From: Catenuloplanes indicus
GTDB taxonomy: Bacteria > Actinomycetota > Actinomycetes > Mycobacteriales > Micromonosporaceae
DNA length: 64,000 bases
Assembly: GCF_030813715.1 (NCBI RefSeq)
Contig: NZ_JAUSUZ010000001.1
Coordinates: 1,240,001-1,304,000 of the forward strand
Direction of reading: 5' to 3'
Shown here: in pieces, positions 8,063-16,567 of the stretch
How the letters are laid out: every line of letters starts with the position of its first letter
Numbering within the stretch: the first letter of the stretch is position 1
Made by a program: the position numbers and the translations under genes
The notes under the pieces: model-generated
Database searches by the model: none
The model's input: only the letters and a program-made list of their open reading frames with translations
What the model was told of the DNA's origin: nothing

Positions 8063-9072
8063 GACGGTGCCGCGTGGTCCCGCCGGCGGCGGGTGGCGAG
8101 CCACAGCAGGATCGCGATGCCGCCGACCGGGATCTCGGCGGCGAAGACGAACGCGCGGAACAGCAGCACACCGGCGAGCGCGCCGGTGGCGTCCGTGCCG
8201 AGGCCGATGAGCACCGCGACCGCGCCGGTCTCGACCAGTCCGGTGCCGCCGGGTGTGACCGCGGCGAGCGTGAGCGCGCGGGCCGCGGCGAGGCCGGCGA
8301 GCAGCACCGGGACCGGCACGCTCACGCCGACCACGGTCAGGCAGAGCCAGAGCAGGACCCCTTCGAGTACGCAGTAGCCGGCCATGCCCGCCGTGAGTGC
8401 CCGCCAGCGCCGCCGGACCAGGTGGTCGACGCCGTCCAGCAGCGCACCGGCCGCGGACGTCCAGCCGGTGCCGGACCGGCGCGCGATCCGTTCGGCGGCC
8501 GTGACCAGGCGCAGCAGCGGCCGGGCGCGGCCCAGCGAGGCGGCGGTCAGCAGCGCACCCGCGGCTGCGGCGAGCGTGGTCAGGCCGAGCCACGGCGGCC
8601 ACGGGCCGAGCCGCCCGGTGACCGTGAGCAGGACGGCCGCGACGGCGGGGAGGGTCAGGCGGGCGGCGACGTCCCAGACCTTCGACACGACCACGAAGCG
8701 GGCGAAGTCCCGGTTGGTGTGGCCCCATCCGCGGATCATGGTGAGATTGAGGACGGTGCCGGCGACGCCGCCGAGCGGTAGCAGGTTCGCGATCGCGCTG
8801 CCGGAGAGGTTGAGCGTGAGCGCGCGCCCGTGGGTCAGGCCGGGCAGCGACGCGTCCAGCACGAACGTGTGCACCCAGAGGCCGAGCAGCCAGACCGCGC
8901 CGAGCAGCAGCAGCCACCACCGGCCGACCTCGCTGATCGTGGCCCAGGCCGCGGTCCAGGACGCACCGGCCGCGCCGAGGTGGTGCGCGGCCCACATGAC
9001 GACCAGCACGGCGGCGAGCAGCAGTCCGAGGCGTCGCAGCCGTCCTCGCCGCGACGTCGCGGTGCGCTCCAT
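8059..9072 (-). CDS. YbhN/AglD-type integral membrane protein (flippase-like)
   Basis: A 337-residue protein with about eight hydrophobic segments. It belongs to the lysylphosphatidylglycerol synthase transmembrane-like family (UPF0104, YbhN/AglD). The family hallmarks are the NLLPLGGVAGTV stretch near residue 98 and AAVTPGGTGLVETG near residue 272. Members are proposed to move lipids or lipid-linked sugars across the membrane. It is the first gene of the operon with the GT4 and PIG-L genes. The start is the ATG at 9072, and the upstream spacer (9073-9248) is shared with the divergent SDR gene. Confidence 0.82.
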   Translation of the reverse strand: MERTATSRRGRLRRLGLLLAAVLVVMWAAHHLGAAGASWTAAWATISEVGRWWLLLLGAVWLLGLWVHTFVLDASLPGLTHGRALTLNLSGSAIANLLPLGGVAGTVLNLTMIRGWGHTNRDFARFVVVSKVWDVAARLTLPAVAAVLLTVTGRLGPWPPWLGLTTLAAAAGALLTAASLGRARPLLRLVTAAERIARRSGTGWTSAAGALLDGVDHLVRRRWRALTAGMAGYCVLEGVLLWLCLTVVGVSVPVPVLLAGLAAARALTLAAVTPGGTGLVETGAVAVLIGLGTDATGALAGVLLFRAFVFAAEIPVGGIAILLWLATRRRRDHAAPS

Positions 9073-9248
9073 CCACTCCTCCCGGGCGCCGGTAGATAAC
9101 TCACCGTAGCGCCCGATGCAGGGCTTTAGCGGTATTTAGTCCGTTTTGGTCATGCGGCGCGTCCGGATGCACGATCGGGCCGCCAAGGACTGCCGAGCAG
9201 CCGGAGAAAGCCCGGAATGACGCGGCGGATCCTGGGAAAACGGTGCCC

Positions 9249-10142
9249 ATGAACCAGTACGAGATCCGTGATCCACGCAGCCAGTACCCGACGCCGGACC
9301 AGCTCACCGGCGGCGACCAGGGCGAGCCCGGCACGACCGGCGAGATGCCGGACAAGCCGGACCACGGCGAGGAGACCTACCAGGGCAGCGGGCGGCTGAC
9401 CGGGCGGCGCGCGGTGATCACCGGCGGCGACTCCGGCATCGGCCGCGCGGTGGCGATCGCCTTCGCCCGCGAGGGCGCCGACGTGCTGATCTCCTACCTC
9501 CCGGAGGAAGAGGAGGACGCGGCGGACACCGCGGCGCTGATCGAGAAGGCCGGCCGCAAGGCGGTCCGGATGCCCGGCGACATCCGCGACGAGGCGCACT
9601 GCGCCGCGATCATCGACCGGGCGGTGAGCGAGCTCGGCGGCGTCGACATCCTGGTCAACAACGCCGCGTTCCAGATGGCGCAGCCCGGCGGCATCGTCGA
9701 CATCACCACCGAGCAGTTCGACAAGGTCATGAAGACCAACCTGTACGCGATGTTCTGGATCTCCCGGGCTGCGGTCCCGCACATGCCGGCCGGGTCGGTC
9801 ATCATCAACACCGCGTCCATCCAGGCGTACCAGTCCTCCGCGCCGCTGCTCGACTACGCCACCACCAAGGGCGGCATCGTCGCGTTCACCAAGGCGCTCG
9901 CCGAGGACCTCGCGGAGAAGGGCATCCGGGTCAACGCGGTCGCGCCCGGGCCGATCTGGACGCCGCTGATCCCGGCCACCATGCCGGACGGCAAGGTGGA
10001 CAGCTTCGGTGCGGACACCCCGCTCAAGCGCGCCGGGCAGCCCGCGGAGCTGGCGCCGGCCTATGTGTACTTCGCCAGCCAGGAGTCCAGCTACACCACC
10101 GGAGAGGTACTCGGTGTCACCGGCGGTAAGCCGGTGAGCTGA
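9249..10142 (+). CDS. SDR-family oxidoreductase, general-stress (YghA/GSP39) type
   Basis: A 297-residue protein with an N-terminal extension (about 45 residues, rich in Pro, Gly and Asp) typical of the YghA/general stress protein 39 subgroup. It then shows the classical SDR fold: the cofactor motif TGGDSGIG (about 58-65), NNAA in the strand 4 region, the catalytic Ser in NTASIQAY, and Tyr and Lys in YATTK (about 203-207). The C-terminal end (TTGEVLGVTGGKPVS) is also typical. NADP-dependent reduction of an aldehyde or ketone is expected; the substrate is unknown. The ATG at 9249 is preferred over the GTG at 9243. It sits just upstream of a STAS regulator, which would fit a stress-regulon gene. 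Confidence 0.88.
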   Translation: MNQYEIRDPRSQYPTPDQLTGGDQGEPGTTGEMPDKPDHGEETYQGSGRLTGRRAVITGGDSGIGRAVAIAFAREGADVLISYLPEEEEDAADTAALIEKAGRKAVRMPGDIRDEAHCAAIIDRAVSELGGVDILVNNAAFQMAQPGGIVDITTEQFDKVMKTNLYAMFWISRAAVPHMPAGSVIINTASIQAYQSSAPLLDYATTKGGIVAFTKALAEDLAEKGIRVNAVAPGPIWTPLIPATMPDGKVDSFGADTPLKRAGQPAELAPAYVYFASQESSYTTGEVLGVTGGKPVS

Positions 10143-10218
10143 CAGTCAGCGTCATGTCACAGGACTGTCGCATCTCTGGCGTAGGCTCGGCGCACCGCTT
10201 TCTGATCGGAGCAGAAGT

Positions 10219-10563
10219 GTGACCGGTTCCTTCTCAGTGGTGAAGTCCGAGGACGGCGAGGGCACAATCCGCCTGTCGATCAGCGGCGACGTCGACAACG
10301 ACGTCGCCCCGGCACTCACCGACATCATCGCCAACGCGGCGGACCAGCCCGGTGCCGGGCCGATCGTGGTCGACCTGGACCGGGTGTCCGCGTTGACCGC
10401 GGCCGGCATCCGCGCCCTCCTGGAGGGACGGGAAGCCGCCGAGCGGTGCGATCGTCCGTACCGGATCGTCAACGTCCACGACGAGACGGCCGGGCACGCA
10501 CTGCGCGTCGTGGGGCTGGCCGACATAGCCGAACAGGTGACCGCGCTCCAGCAGCGACGGTGA
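10219..10563 (+). CDS. STAS-domain anti-anti-sigma factor-like protein
   Basis: A 114-residue single-domain STAS protein (SpoIIAA/RsbV fold) starting at GTG 10219. The strand pattern TIRLSISGDVDNDVAPAL and the central VVDLDRVSAL match the family. In classic anti-anti-sigma factors the loop that follows reads DSSG and carries the phosphorylated serine; here it reads TAAG, so the phospho-acceptor appears to be missing. The protein may therefore be constitutively able to bind its anti-sigma partner, or may use another control. The convergent gene at 10577 is a STAS/ATPase fusion and is a candidate partner. Confidence 0.82.
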   Translation: MTGSFSVVKSEDGEGTIRLSISGDVDNDVAPALTDIIANAADQPGAGPIVVDLDRVSALTAAGIRALLEGREAAERCDRPYRIVNVHDETAGHALRVVGLADIAEQVTALQQRR

Positions 10564-10576
10564 CCGGGCGGGCGGG

Positions 10577-11305
10577 TCACCGGTCGACCGGCAGGCCCGC
10601 CCAGACCACCTTGCCGCCCGGCGCCGGCAGCACTCCCCAGCGCCGGGCGATCGCCTCGACCAGCCGCAGGCCACGACCGGTCTCCGGCGCGTCCGCGGGC
10701 CCGGTGTCCAGACGCGGCCGGTCGGGCGAGCCGTCCCGCACGATGATCAGCAGGAACCGGCGGCCGAGCGACACCCGCAGGTCGGCCATGGTCCGCGCGT
10801 GCACGATCGCGTTCGTGACCAGCTCTCCCGCGATCAATGCGGCCGGGACGCCGAGCGCGGGCACGTTCCACCGGTCGCAGGCCTGCTCGGCCAGGTCCCG
10901 GGCGCGGCGGCTGGCCCCGGCCGCGGGCAGCACGGTGTCGCCGACCGTCGGCATGCGGCGGCCCGCGCGCGCGGTCAGCGCGGCCGCGGCGGTCGGGAAG
11001 ACCTCCAGCCGGCCCAGCCCGTCACCGGAGAGCAGCCGCGCGGTCTCCGGCGCGGGCACGCAGAGCAGCAACGGCGTGCCCGGCCACACCGCCGCCTGCC
11101 AGGCCACGGTACGGAACACGGACAGCGCCACCGGCTCGCGCACGCGCAGCCCGGCCAGGTCCACGATCAGCGCGTCCGGCACGTCGACCAGGCACTTCGA
11201 CAGCGTCAGCCGCACCTGCGGGGCGCTGGACAGGGTGAGGTCGCCGCGCAGACGGACCAAGGTCCTGGTCCCGATCTGGTCGACCTCGGTGGAGAGAGGC
11301 GGCAC
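10577..11305 (-). CDS. STAS-like plus HATPase_c fusion (anti-sigma regulatory ATPase)
   Basis: A protein of about 242 residues when started at GTG 11305. An ATG at 11377 would add a low-complexity leader and is less likely. The N-terminal half resembles a STAS domain (TRTLVRLRGDLTLSSAP, then DALIVDLAGL) without the DSSG phosphosite. The C-terminal half is a GHKL ATPase with an N box (AGELVTNAIVHA) and a G box (ETGRGLRLVEAIA), as in the RsbW/SpoIIAB-like serine kinases of actinomycetes. Such proteins bind sigma factors or phosphorylate anti-anti-sigma factors. It converges on the STAS gene at 10219, so the two could be partners although they are not co-transcribed. Confidence 0.78.
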   Translation of the reverse strand: MPPLSTEVDQIGTRTLVRLRGDLTLSSAPQVRLTLSKCLVDVPDALIVDLAGLRVREPVALSVFRTVAWQAAVWPGTPLLLCVPAPETARLLSGDGLGRLEVFPTAAAALTARAGRRMPTVGDTVLPAAGASRRARDLAEQACDRWNVPALGVPAALIAGELVTNAIVHARTMADLRVSLGRRFLLIIVRDGSPDRPRLDTGPADAPETGRGLRLVEAIARRWGVLPAPGGKVVWAGLPVDR

Positions 11306-11392
11306 GACCCCATTGTCCGTCGGACGCGGCCGAAATGCCGGACAGCGGCACGTTCGGGTATCCGGCAGACCCGGCATCCGCCGGCGCAGCGC

Positions 11393-12160
11393 TCATGTCG
11401 CCTCCTCGTTCGGGTGGAAGAGCAGGTGGAGTTCGCCGTCGAGCTCCAGCCGGCGGACGCCGATGCCGTAGACCGGTTCGAGGATCTTCGGCTCCAGCAC
11501 CTCGTCCGTGGTACCGGCCGCGACCACGCCGCCGTCGCCGAGCAGCACCAGGTCGTCGCAGTAGCGGGCGGCCAGGTTGAGGTCGTGCAGCACCACGATC
11601 GCGCAGGTCCCGAGCCCGCGGACCAGCCGGAGGATCTCGTGCTGGTAGCGGATGTCCAGGTGGTTCGTGGGCTCGTCGAGCAGCAGGTGGGTGGCCTGCT
11701 GGGCGAGCGCGCGGGCGATCAGCACCCGCTGCCGCTCGCCGCCGGACAGCCCGGCGAACGCGCGCGTGCCCAGGTGCGCCGCGCCGACCCGCGCCAGGCA
11801 GCGGGCCGCGATCGCGTGGTCGGCGGCGCCGGCCCGCTGGAACGTGCCGAGGTGCGGGCCGCGGCCGAGCAGCACCATCTCGCCCACGGTCAGCGCGGTC
11901 TCGCCGCCGGTCTCCTGCACCACCACGGCCAGCCGCCGGGCCGCCTCCCGGCTGCCCAGGCCACCGAGCCGGTCGCCGTCGACGGTGACCGTCCCGGTGG
12001 CGCTGCGCAGCGCGCCGTAGAGCAGCCGGAGCAGCGTGGTCTTGCCGCTGCCGTTCGGGCCGATCAGCCCGAGCATCCGGCCGGGACGCGCGGCCACGCT
12101 GACGCCGTCGATGACGGGGTGCGCGCCGTAGCGCCAGGACACCCCGGCCGCCTCGATCAT
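11393..12160 (-). CDS. ABC transporter ATP-binding protein, FecE/BtuD type
   Basis: A 255-residue ATPase with Walker A (GPNGSGKTT, about 33-41), signature (LSGGERQRV) and Walker B followed by the D loop (LLLDEPTNHLD). The THLLLDEPTNHLD and HDLNLAARYCD segments are typical of ATPases that serve FecCD permeases for iron-siderophore, haem or cobalamin uptake. The ATG at 12160 overlaps the stop of the binding-protein gene, and the order permease - binding protein - ATPase forms one operon (13135-14196, 12157-13125, 11393-12160). It drives import; the ligand is not evident. Confidence 0.92.
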   Translation of the reverse strand: MIEAAGVSWRYGAHPVIDGVSVAARPGRMLGLIGPNGSGKTTLLRLLYGALRSATGTVTVDGDRLGGLGSREAARRLAVVVQETGGETALTVGEMVLLGRGPHLGTFQRAGAADHAIAARCLARVGAAHLGTRAFAGLSGGERQRVLIARALAQQATHLLLDEPTNHLDIRYQHEILRLVRGLGTCAIVVLHDLNLAARYCDDLVLLGDGGVVAAGTTDEVLEPKILEPVYGIGVRRLELDGELHLLFHPNEEAT

Positions 12161-13125
12161 GCGCCGACCCTGAACCGCTCGACGATCCGCTCCAGCCCGT
12201 CCACGCTCAGCGGCGACGGCGGCTCGGTGAAGTTGAACAGCTGGGTCATCACGTTGCCCTTCGCGACCGCCGTGAGCTTCTCCGAGCCGGGCAGGCCGGT
12301 CAGCGCCTTCTCCACCGCGGCCGGGTCGCCGTCGCTGTACAGCAGGATGATCACGTCGGGGTTCCGGCCGAGGATCTCCTCCAGCGTCACCTCGAAGACC
12401 CGCTCCTCGGCGTCGCCGAACACGTTGGTGAACCCGGCGGCCTCGACCTGCGGGTGCGCCATGCTGGTCCTGCCGTACGCGTAGGTGACGCCGCCGCCGA
12501 CCGTCGGGTAGAGCACCGCGGCGGTACGGTTCTCCACTTTCTGGATCTTCGCCATCCGCTCCTTCAGCGCCGTGATCGCGGTCTGCGCCTCGGCCGGTCT
12601 GCCGAACACCCGGCCATACGTCTCCAGCTGCCGGTAGATGTCGTCGAACGTCGGCACGACCGTGTTGTCCGGGCACATCGCCGGCTCCTCCAGCAGCGGG
12701 ATGCCGACCGCGTCCAGCGTGTCCCGGGAGAGGTTGTCGACCTCGCCGAGCACCAGGTCCGGCTGCTGCGCGATCACCACCTCCGTGGAGATCTGCAGGT
12801 GGCCGCTGGTGTCCATCCGGTCCGTCAGCAGCGGCACCTTCGCCAGCTCCGCGAGCGTGGCCGGGTCGTAGTACTCCTCCGGGTACGCCCCGGCGCGCGC
12901 CGTGACCCGGTCCATCACCCCAAGATCATGCAGATACGGTACGGCCGAACTCTTCAACATCACGATCCGCTCCGGCGCCTCGTCGAACGTGACGTCGGCG
13001 CCGCAGTTGGTCACCGTGAACGGGAAGCCCGCGGGCGTACCCGCGGCGGCGGTGCCGTCCGGCCCTTCGCCGCACCCGGATATCAGCAGCGTCGCGGCGA
13101 GGATCGTGGCCAGGCGTGCCTTCAT
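12157..13125 (-). CDS. Iron-complex-type ABC substrate-binding lipoprotein (FecB/BtuF fold)
   Basis: A 322-residue lipoprotein. The signal peptide ends in a lipobox with the acylated cysteine at residue 18 (LLISGC). The mature part begins with the helical-backbone binding-protein pattern (FTVTNCGADVTFDEAPERIV) seen in FecB/FhuD/BtuF proteins, and continues with two lobes joined by a long helix (TAITALKERMAKIQ). It would capture a chelate outside the membrane and hand it to the FecCD permease encoded upstream. Substrate could be a siderophore, haem or cobalamin. No IdeR or cobalamin-riboswitch signature is visible upstream to decide. Confidence 0.9.
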   Translation of the reverse strand: MKARLATILAATLLISGCGEGPDGTAAAGTPAGFPFTVTNCGADVTFDEAPERIVMLKSSAVPYLHDLGVMDRVTARAGAYPEEYYDPATLAELAKVPLLTDRMDTSGHLQISTEVVIAQQPDLVLGEVDNLSRDTLDAVGIPLLEEPAMCPDNTVVPTFDDIYRQLETYGRVFGRPAEAQTAITALKERMAKIQKVENRTAAVLYPTVGGGVTYAYGRTSMAHPQVEAAGFTNVFGDAEERVFEVTLEEILGRNPDVIILLYSDGDPAAVEKALTGLPGSEKLTAVAKGNVMTQLFNFTEPPSPLSVDGLERIVERFRVGA

Positions 13126-13134
13126 GGGGGTCTC

Positions 13135-14196
13135 CTAGGCGTTGGTGGCGTGCAGCCGGCGGATGAGGATCAGCAGGAACGGGGCGCCGAGCAGCGACGT
13201 GATGATGCCGATCGGGATCTCCTGGGGCGCCAGCAGCACGCGGGCCACCACGTCCGCCCAGACCAGCAGGATCGCGCCGAGCAGCGCCGCGACCGGCACC
13301 ACCCGCACGTGCGCGGCCCCGACGATCCGGCGGGCGAGGTGCGGCACGACCAGCCCGGCGAACCCGATGCTGCCGCTCGCGGACACCAGCACGCCGACCG
13401 CCAGCGACACGATCACCAGCAGCCGCATCCGGAACCGGTCCGGGCCGACGCCCAGCGTGTGCGCGGTCTCGTCGCCGACCGCGAGCACGTCGAGCCGCCG
13501 GCCGGCCACGGTCAGGTAGCAGGTCGTGCCGATCACGATCGCGGCCGTGACCGTGAGCAGCGGATCCCAGCGGGCCAGTCCGAGCGAGCCGAGCAGCCAG
13601 AACATCACCGACCGGGAGCCCTCGGCCGAGCCGGACGCGAAGATCAGGAAGCTGGTCGCGGCGTACAGCGCGTAGCCGACCGCGACGCCGGCCAGCAGCA
13701 GCCGGACGCTGGTGATCCGGCCACCGCTGCGCGCGATCAGGAAGACCAGCAGCGACGCCGCGAGCGCCCCGGCGAACGCGCTGCCGGACAGCGCGTACTG
13801 GCCGAAGCCGGCACCGGCGCCGAACAGCAGCGCCGCGGCCGCACCGCTGGACGCGCCGGAGTTGATCCCCAGCAGGTACGGGTCGGCGAGCACGTTGCGG
13901 ACCATCGCCTGCAGCGCGACGCCGCAGATGGCCAGCCCGGCGCCGACCAGCATGCCGAGCAGGACGCGCGGCAGCCGCACCTGCCAGACGATCGCCTCCT
14001 GCGGCGGCGTCCAGTCCCCCGCGGTCATCGCGAAGAGCCGGTGGCCGATGATCCGGGCGACGGTGGCCGGGTCGATCAAGATCGCACCGGTTCCGACCGC
14101 GACCAGACCGGTCATGATCAGCGCGGCGGTCAGTCCGATCAACCAGAGAACGGTGCTACGCCGGCGCGCACCCACGCCCAGCGGGTCGGAGGACAC
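13135..14196 (-). CDS. FecCD-family ABC transporter permease
   Basis: A 353-residue membrane protein with about ten hydrophobic segments. Family landmarks include RLPRVLLGMLVGAGLA near residue 74, DPYLLGINSGASSGA near residue 110 and the coupling region SGSIGFAGLVVPHLAR near residue 275. It forms the channel of a BtuCD-like importer, probably as a homodimer because only one permease gene is present. It is the first gene of the three-gene operon, 9 bp ahead of the binding-protein gene. Its upstream region carries a perfect 12-bp inverted repeat (14209-14241), a candidate operator. Confidence 0.92.
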   Translation of the reverse strand: MSSDPLGVGARRRSTVLWLIGLTAALIMTGLVAVGTGAILIDPATVARIIGHRLFAMTAGDWTPPQEAIVWQVRLPRVLLGMLVGAGLAICGVALQAMVRNVLADPYLLGINSGASSGAAAALLFGAGAGFGQYALSGSAFAGALAASLLVFLIARSGGRITSVRLLLAGVAVGYALYAATSFLIFASGSAEGSRSVMFWLLGSLGLARWDPLLTVTAAIVIGTTCYLTVAGRRLDVLAVGDETAHTLGVGPDRFRMRLLVIVSLAVGVLVSASGSIGFAGLVVPHLARRIVGAAHVRVVPVAALLGAILLVWADVVARVLLAPQEIPIGIITSLLGAPFLLILIRRLHATNA

Positions 14197-14208
14197 CGGC
14201 CGCTCTCC

Positions 14209-14241
14209 CTACGTTGTTGCCAATCTTTTGCAACAACGTAG
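14209..14241 (-). promoter_or_regulatory. 12-bp perfect inverted repeat upstream of the FecCD operon
   Basis: CTACGTTGTTGC (14209-14220) and GCAACAACGTAG (14230-14241) are perfect reverse complements separated by 9 bases. The dyad lies 13-45 bp upstream of the permease ATG, which fits an operator or a 5'-leader hairpin. It does not match the usual IdeR/DmdR or Zur boxes. Confidence 0.7.
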
Positions 14242-14365
14242 CAGCAAGATCATTCACACGGAAGCTCCGGTTCCGCTCGTCACGTCCCCCCGCGCCGCGG
14301 CCGGGGAGCGGAAACGGTCAGGAATCGAGAAGTGGGGACGTGCGGGGGAACCTAGCGTGAGCTGC

Positions 14366-14566
14366 ATGAACAAACTTGTTCGCCGGGTGCACCGGTGGTT
14401 CGCGAGCGCCTTCACCGTGTCCGTCGCCGTGGTCACCGGGGCGATCATCGTGGCGGGAGAGCCGGCCGGGTGGGTCTATGCCCTTCCGGTGGTACCGGCA
14501 CTGCTCCTCCTGCTCTCGGGGTGGTACCTGCTCGCGGCGCCGTATCTGCGGCGGCGCGCGGCCTGA
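14366..14566 (+). CDS. Small two-TM membrane protein
   Basis: A 66-residue protein (MNKLVRRVHRWFASAFTVSV...) with a basic amphipathic N-terminus and two hydrophobic segments (about residues 13-31 and 39-58), ending in LRRRAA. The ATG at 14366 is the first in frame after the intergenic region. The longer reading in this frame runs antisense through the permease gene and is not credible. This layout, seen in many actinomycete genomes as an unnamed small membrane protein, gives no function. It is divergent from the FecCD operon and converges on the TetR gene at 14568, with only 1 bp between stops. Confidence 0.65.
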   Translation: MNKLVRRVHRWFASAFTVSVAVVTGAIIVAGEPAGWVYALPVVPALLLLLSGWYLLAAPYLRRRAA

Positions 14567-14567
14567 G

Positions 14568-15179
14568 TCAGGAGCGCAGCAGCGTGCGGGCGGCGGTGTC
14601 GCGGAGCCAGGATTCGGCCTCGTCGGCGGTCCAGGTGGCGTCGCGAAGCAGGCGGGGCCAGGACCAGATGCCGAAGAGGTACCAGAGGACGTCGGTGGCG
14701 CGGGCCTCGTCGACGCCGTCGGCGAGCGCGCCGAGATCAGCGAGGCGGCCCGCGACGGTCGCGATCGCGCCGCGGTAGGAGCGGTTTGCGACGGTGAGGA
14801 TGCGGCGGGCCGCGGGCTCGGAGGTCGCCGTGTCCAGCAGCAGCTCGATCACGGCGCGATGCCGGCGGTACGTGCTGCCGGTACCGGCGGCGATCAGGTC
14901 GATCACCTCGCGGCCGGTGGTGGTGGCGGCGACCTTCCGCAGCGTCTCGGCCACGCCGGTGTCCTCGACACCTTGGCGGACCAGGTGTTCGAGCAGGACG
15001 GGCTTGCCGCCGACGCTGGTGTAGACGGTCGCCACCACCACGCCGGCGGCCTTCGCGATGTCGTTGACGGTGGCCTTCGCGTACCCGTCGGCGGTGAAAC
15101 GCTCCAGCGCGGCCCGCAGGATCAGCTCCCGGGTCTGTTCCGCGGCCTGTGCGCGCCGGCTGTTCGGGTTCGCGGCCAT
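14568..15179 (-). CDS. TetR/AcrR-family transcriptional regulator
   Basis: A 203-residue protein. The N-terminal DNA-binding domain is typical: TRELILRAALERFTADGY, then a HTH with DIAKAAGVVVATVYTSVGGK. The recognition helix fits TetR_N. The C-terminal half should bind a small ligand and dimerise. Its neighbours are a small membrane protein and, downstream of its promoter, an MGT-type glycosyltransferase on the same strand, so it may control either, or the palindrome at 14209 (inference). Confidence 0.9.
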   Translation of the reverse strand: MAANPNSRRAQAAEQTRELILRAALERFTADGYAKATVNDIAKAAGVVVATVYTSVGGKPVLLEHLVRQGVEDTGVAETLRKVAATTTGREVIDLIAAGTGSTYRRHRAVIELLLDTATSEPAARRILTVANRSYRGAIATVAGRLADLGALADGVDEARATDVLWYLFGIWSWPRLLRDATWTADEAESWLRDTAARTLLRS

Positions 15180-15214
15180 CTGTGCTCCGCCTTCGCTCGC
15201 GTGGAGCCCCGATC

Positions 15215-16453
15215 CTAGAGCGCGGCGGCGAGCGTGGCCGCAACCTCGCCCGGCGCCGGCATGGCGTCGATCTGCTTGCGCACGTCGGCGGCCGCGGCGG
15301 CGATCGACGGGTCGGTGAGCACGGTGCGGACGGCCGCGCGCAACTGTTCCGGGTCGGGGCGGCCGGGGGCCGTGGCCACGCCGCAGCCGGCGGCGGAGAC
15401 GGCGGCGGCCTGGACGAACTGGTCGGCGCCCTGCGGGACGATCACCAGCGGCAGGCCGAGCGACAGCGCGCCGAGGACCGTGCCTGCGCCGCCGTGGGTG
15501 ACCACGGCGGCGATGTCCCCGGCCAGCAGGTTCGCCATCGGCTGGAACGGCACCAGACGAACCCCGCCGGCAGCCGGACCACCGCCGTTTCCGGCGCCGG
15601 CCACGTCACCGCCGGAAACGGCGGGAGCGGGCTCGCCACCCGGACCGGCCGGGGCCGGATCCGCGACGGCGGAATCCGTGAGGGCCGGGTCCGCGCCGGG
15701 CAGCGCGGTGCCGACGAAGTCCGCGTCCACGCCGTCCCGCAGCGTGCTCAGCAGGTCCCGCACGATCTCCGGATCGCCGAAGTGCGAACCGAACGTGACC
15801 AGCACGCGCGGCCGCCCGCCCCCGGCCGGCGGGAACGCGGGCGTGACCGCGCCGTCCGCCCCGCGATGCGCCTCCGGCCGCAGCGGCAGCCGCGTCATCC
15901 CGTCCGGGATGCCGACCGGTCCCAGGATGTCCGGGCACAGATCGAGCACCCACCGCCCGGCCGGGAGCGTGGCCGGCGCCTCGACGCCGCGGGCGGTGAA
16001 GTACGGCGCGATGTTCGCCGCGATCGCGCCGCGGAACTCGGCCGGGATGCCGGGACCGAACGACAGCGTGGCCAGCGGCGTGCCGAGCACGGCCGCGACC
16101 AGCGGCCCGACCGTGTCGGTCAGTTCCGCGACGATCAGGTCCGGCGACCAGTCCCGCGCGGCCTCGATCGCGTCGTCCGCCGAGGCGTCCAGGCGCACCT
16201 CGCCGAAGAACGCGGACACGCTCTGCGGGGTGGGCTCGGCCGCCGCGTCCTGGCCCGTGCGCGCGGCCGCCTCGGCGAACAGCGCGTCCGGCATCGGGCC
16301 GGCCGGCAGCAACGGGAAGCCGTCGAGCACGCCGGCCATGCCGGCCGAGGTCAGGAACGCGACGTGGTCGCCGCGGCGGGCGAACGCACGGGCCAGGGGC
16401 AGGAGCGGGTACGCGTGCCCGATCGCAGGCACGCAGCTGAACAGAACTCGCAT
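15215..16453 (-). CDS. MGT-type (GT1) glycosyltransferase
   Basis: A 412-residue GT-B enzyme. The N-terminus MRVLFSCVPAIGHAYPLLPL and the C-terminal donor-binding motif THGGAGTVLGALSLGLP identify the macrolide/aglycone glycosyltransferase group (GT1; EryCIII/OleD/Mgt-like). These enzymes attach a sugar from a nucleotide donor to a small hydrophobic acceptor, either in antibiotic synthesis or in self-protection by inactivating macrolides. No biosynthetic cluster surrounds it, so resistance or xenobiotic glycosylation is plausible (inference). A Gly/Ala/Pro-rich insertion of about 30 residues sits in the linker near residues 250-285. Confidence 0.88.
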   Translation of the reverse strand: MRVLFSCVPAIGHAYPLLPLARAFARRGDHVAFLTSAGMAGVLDGFPLLPAGPMPDALFAEAAARTGQDAAAEPTPQSVSAFFGEVRLDASADDAIEAARDWSPDLIVAELTDTVGPLVAAVLGTPLATLSFGPGIPAEFRGAIAANIAPYFTARGVEAPATLPAGRWVLDLCPDILGPVGIPDGMTRLPLRPEAHRGADGAVTPAFPPAGGGRPRVLVTFGSHFGDPEIVRDLLSTLRDGVDADFVGTALPGADPALTDSAVADPAPAGPGGEPAPAVSGGDVAGAGNGGGPAAGGVRLVPFQPMANLLAGDIAAVVTHGGAGTVLGALSLGLPLVIVPQGADQFVQAAAVSAAGCGVATAPGRPDPEQLRAAVRTVLTDPSIAAAAADVRKQIDAMPAPGEVAATLAAAL

Positions 16454-16567
16454 GCTCGTCAGAATAACGTTCCAGTCATCGGAATACCATTCCGACCAGA
16501 GCGCACGCGTGCGAGAAATCGATAACCGATCGGCGTTGACCCGGCCGGTTCCGGGTAGAAGACGGCG

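Noticed and set aside
6120-8377. Very long plus-strand open readings opposite the GT4/PIG-L operon
   Set aside because: Their composition (Arg, Pro, Ala, Gly runs) is that of antisense frames in high-GC DNA; the minus-strand genes show clear family motifs.
14209-14241. Rho-independent terminator of the small membrane protein or permease operon
   Set aside because: The dyad lies upstream of both divergent starts and has no T run after the stem, so an operator or leader role is more likely.
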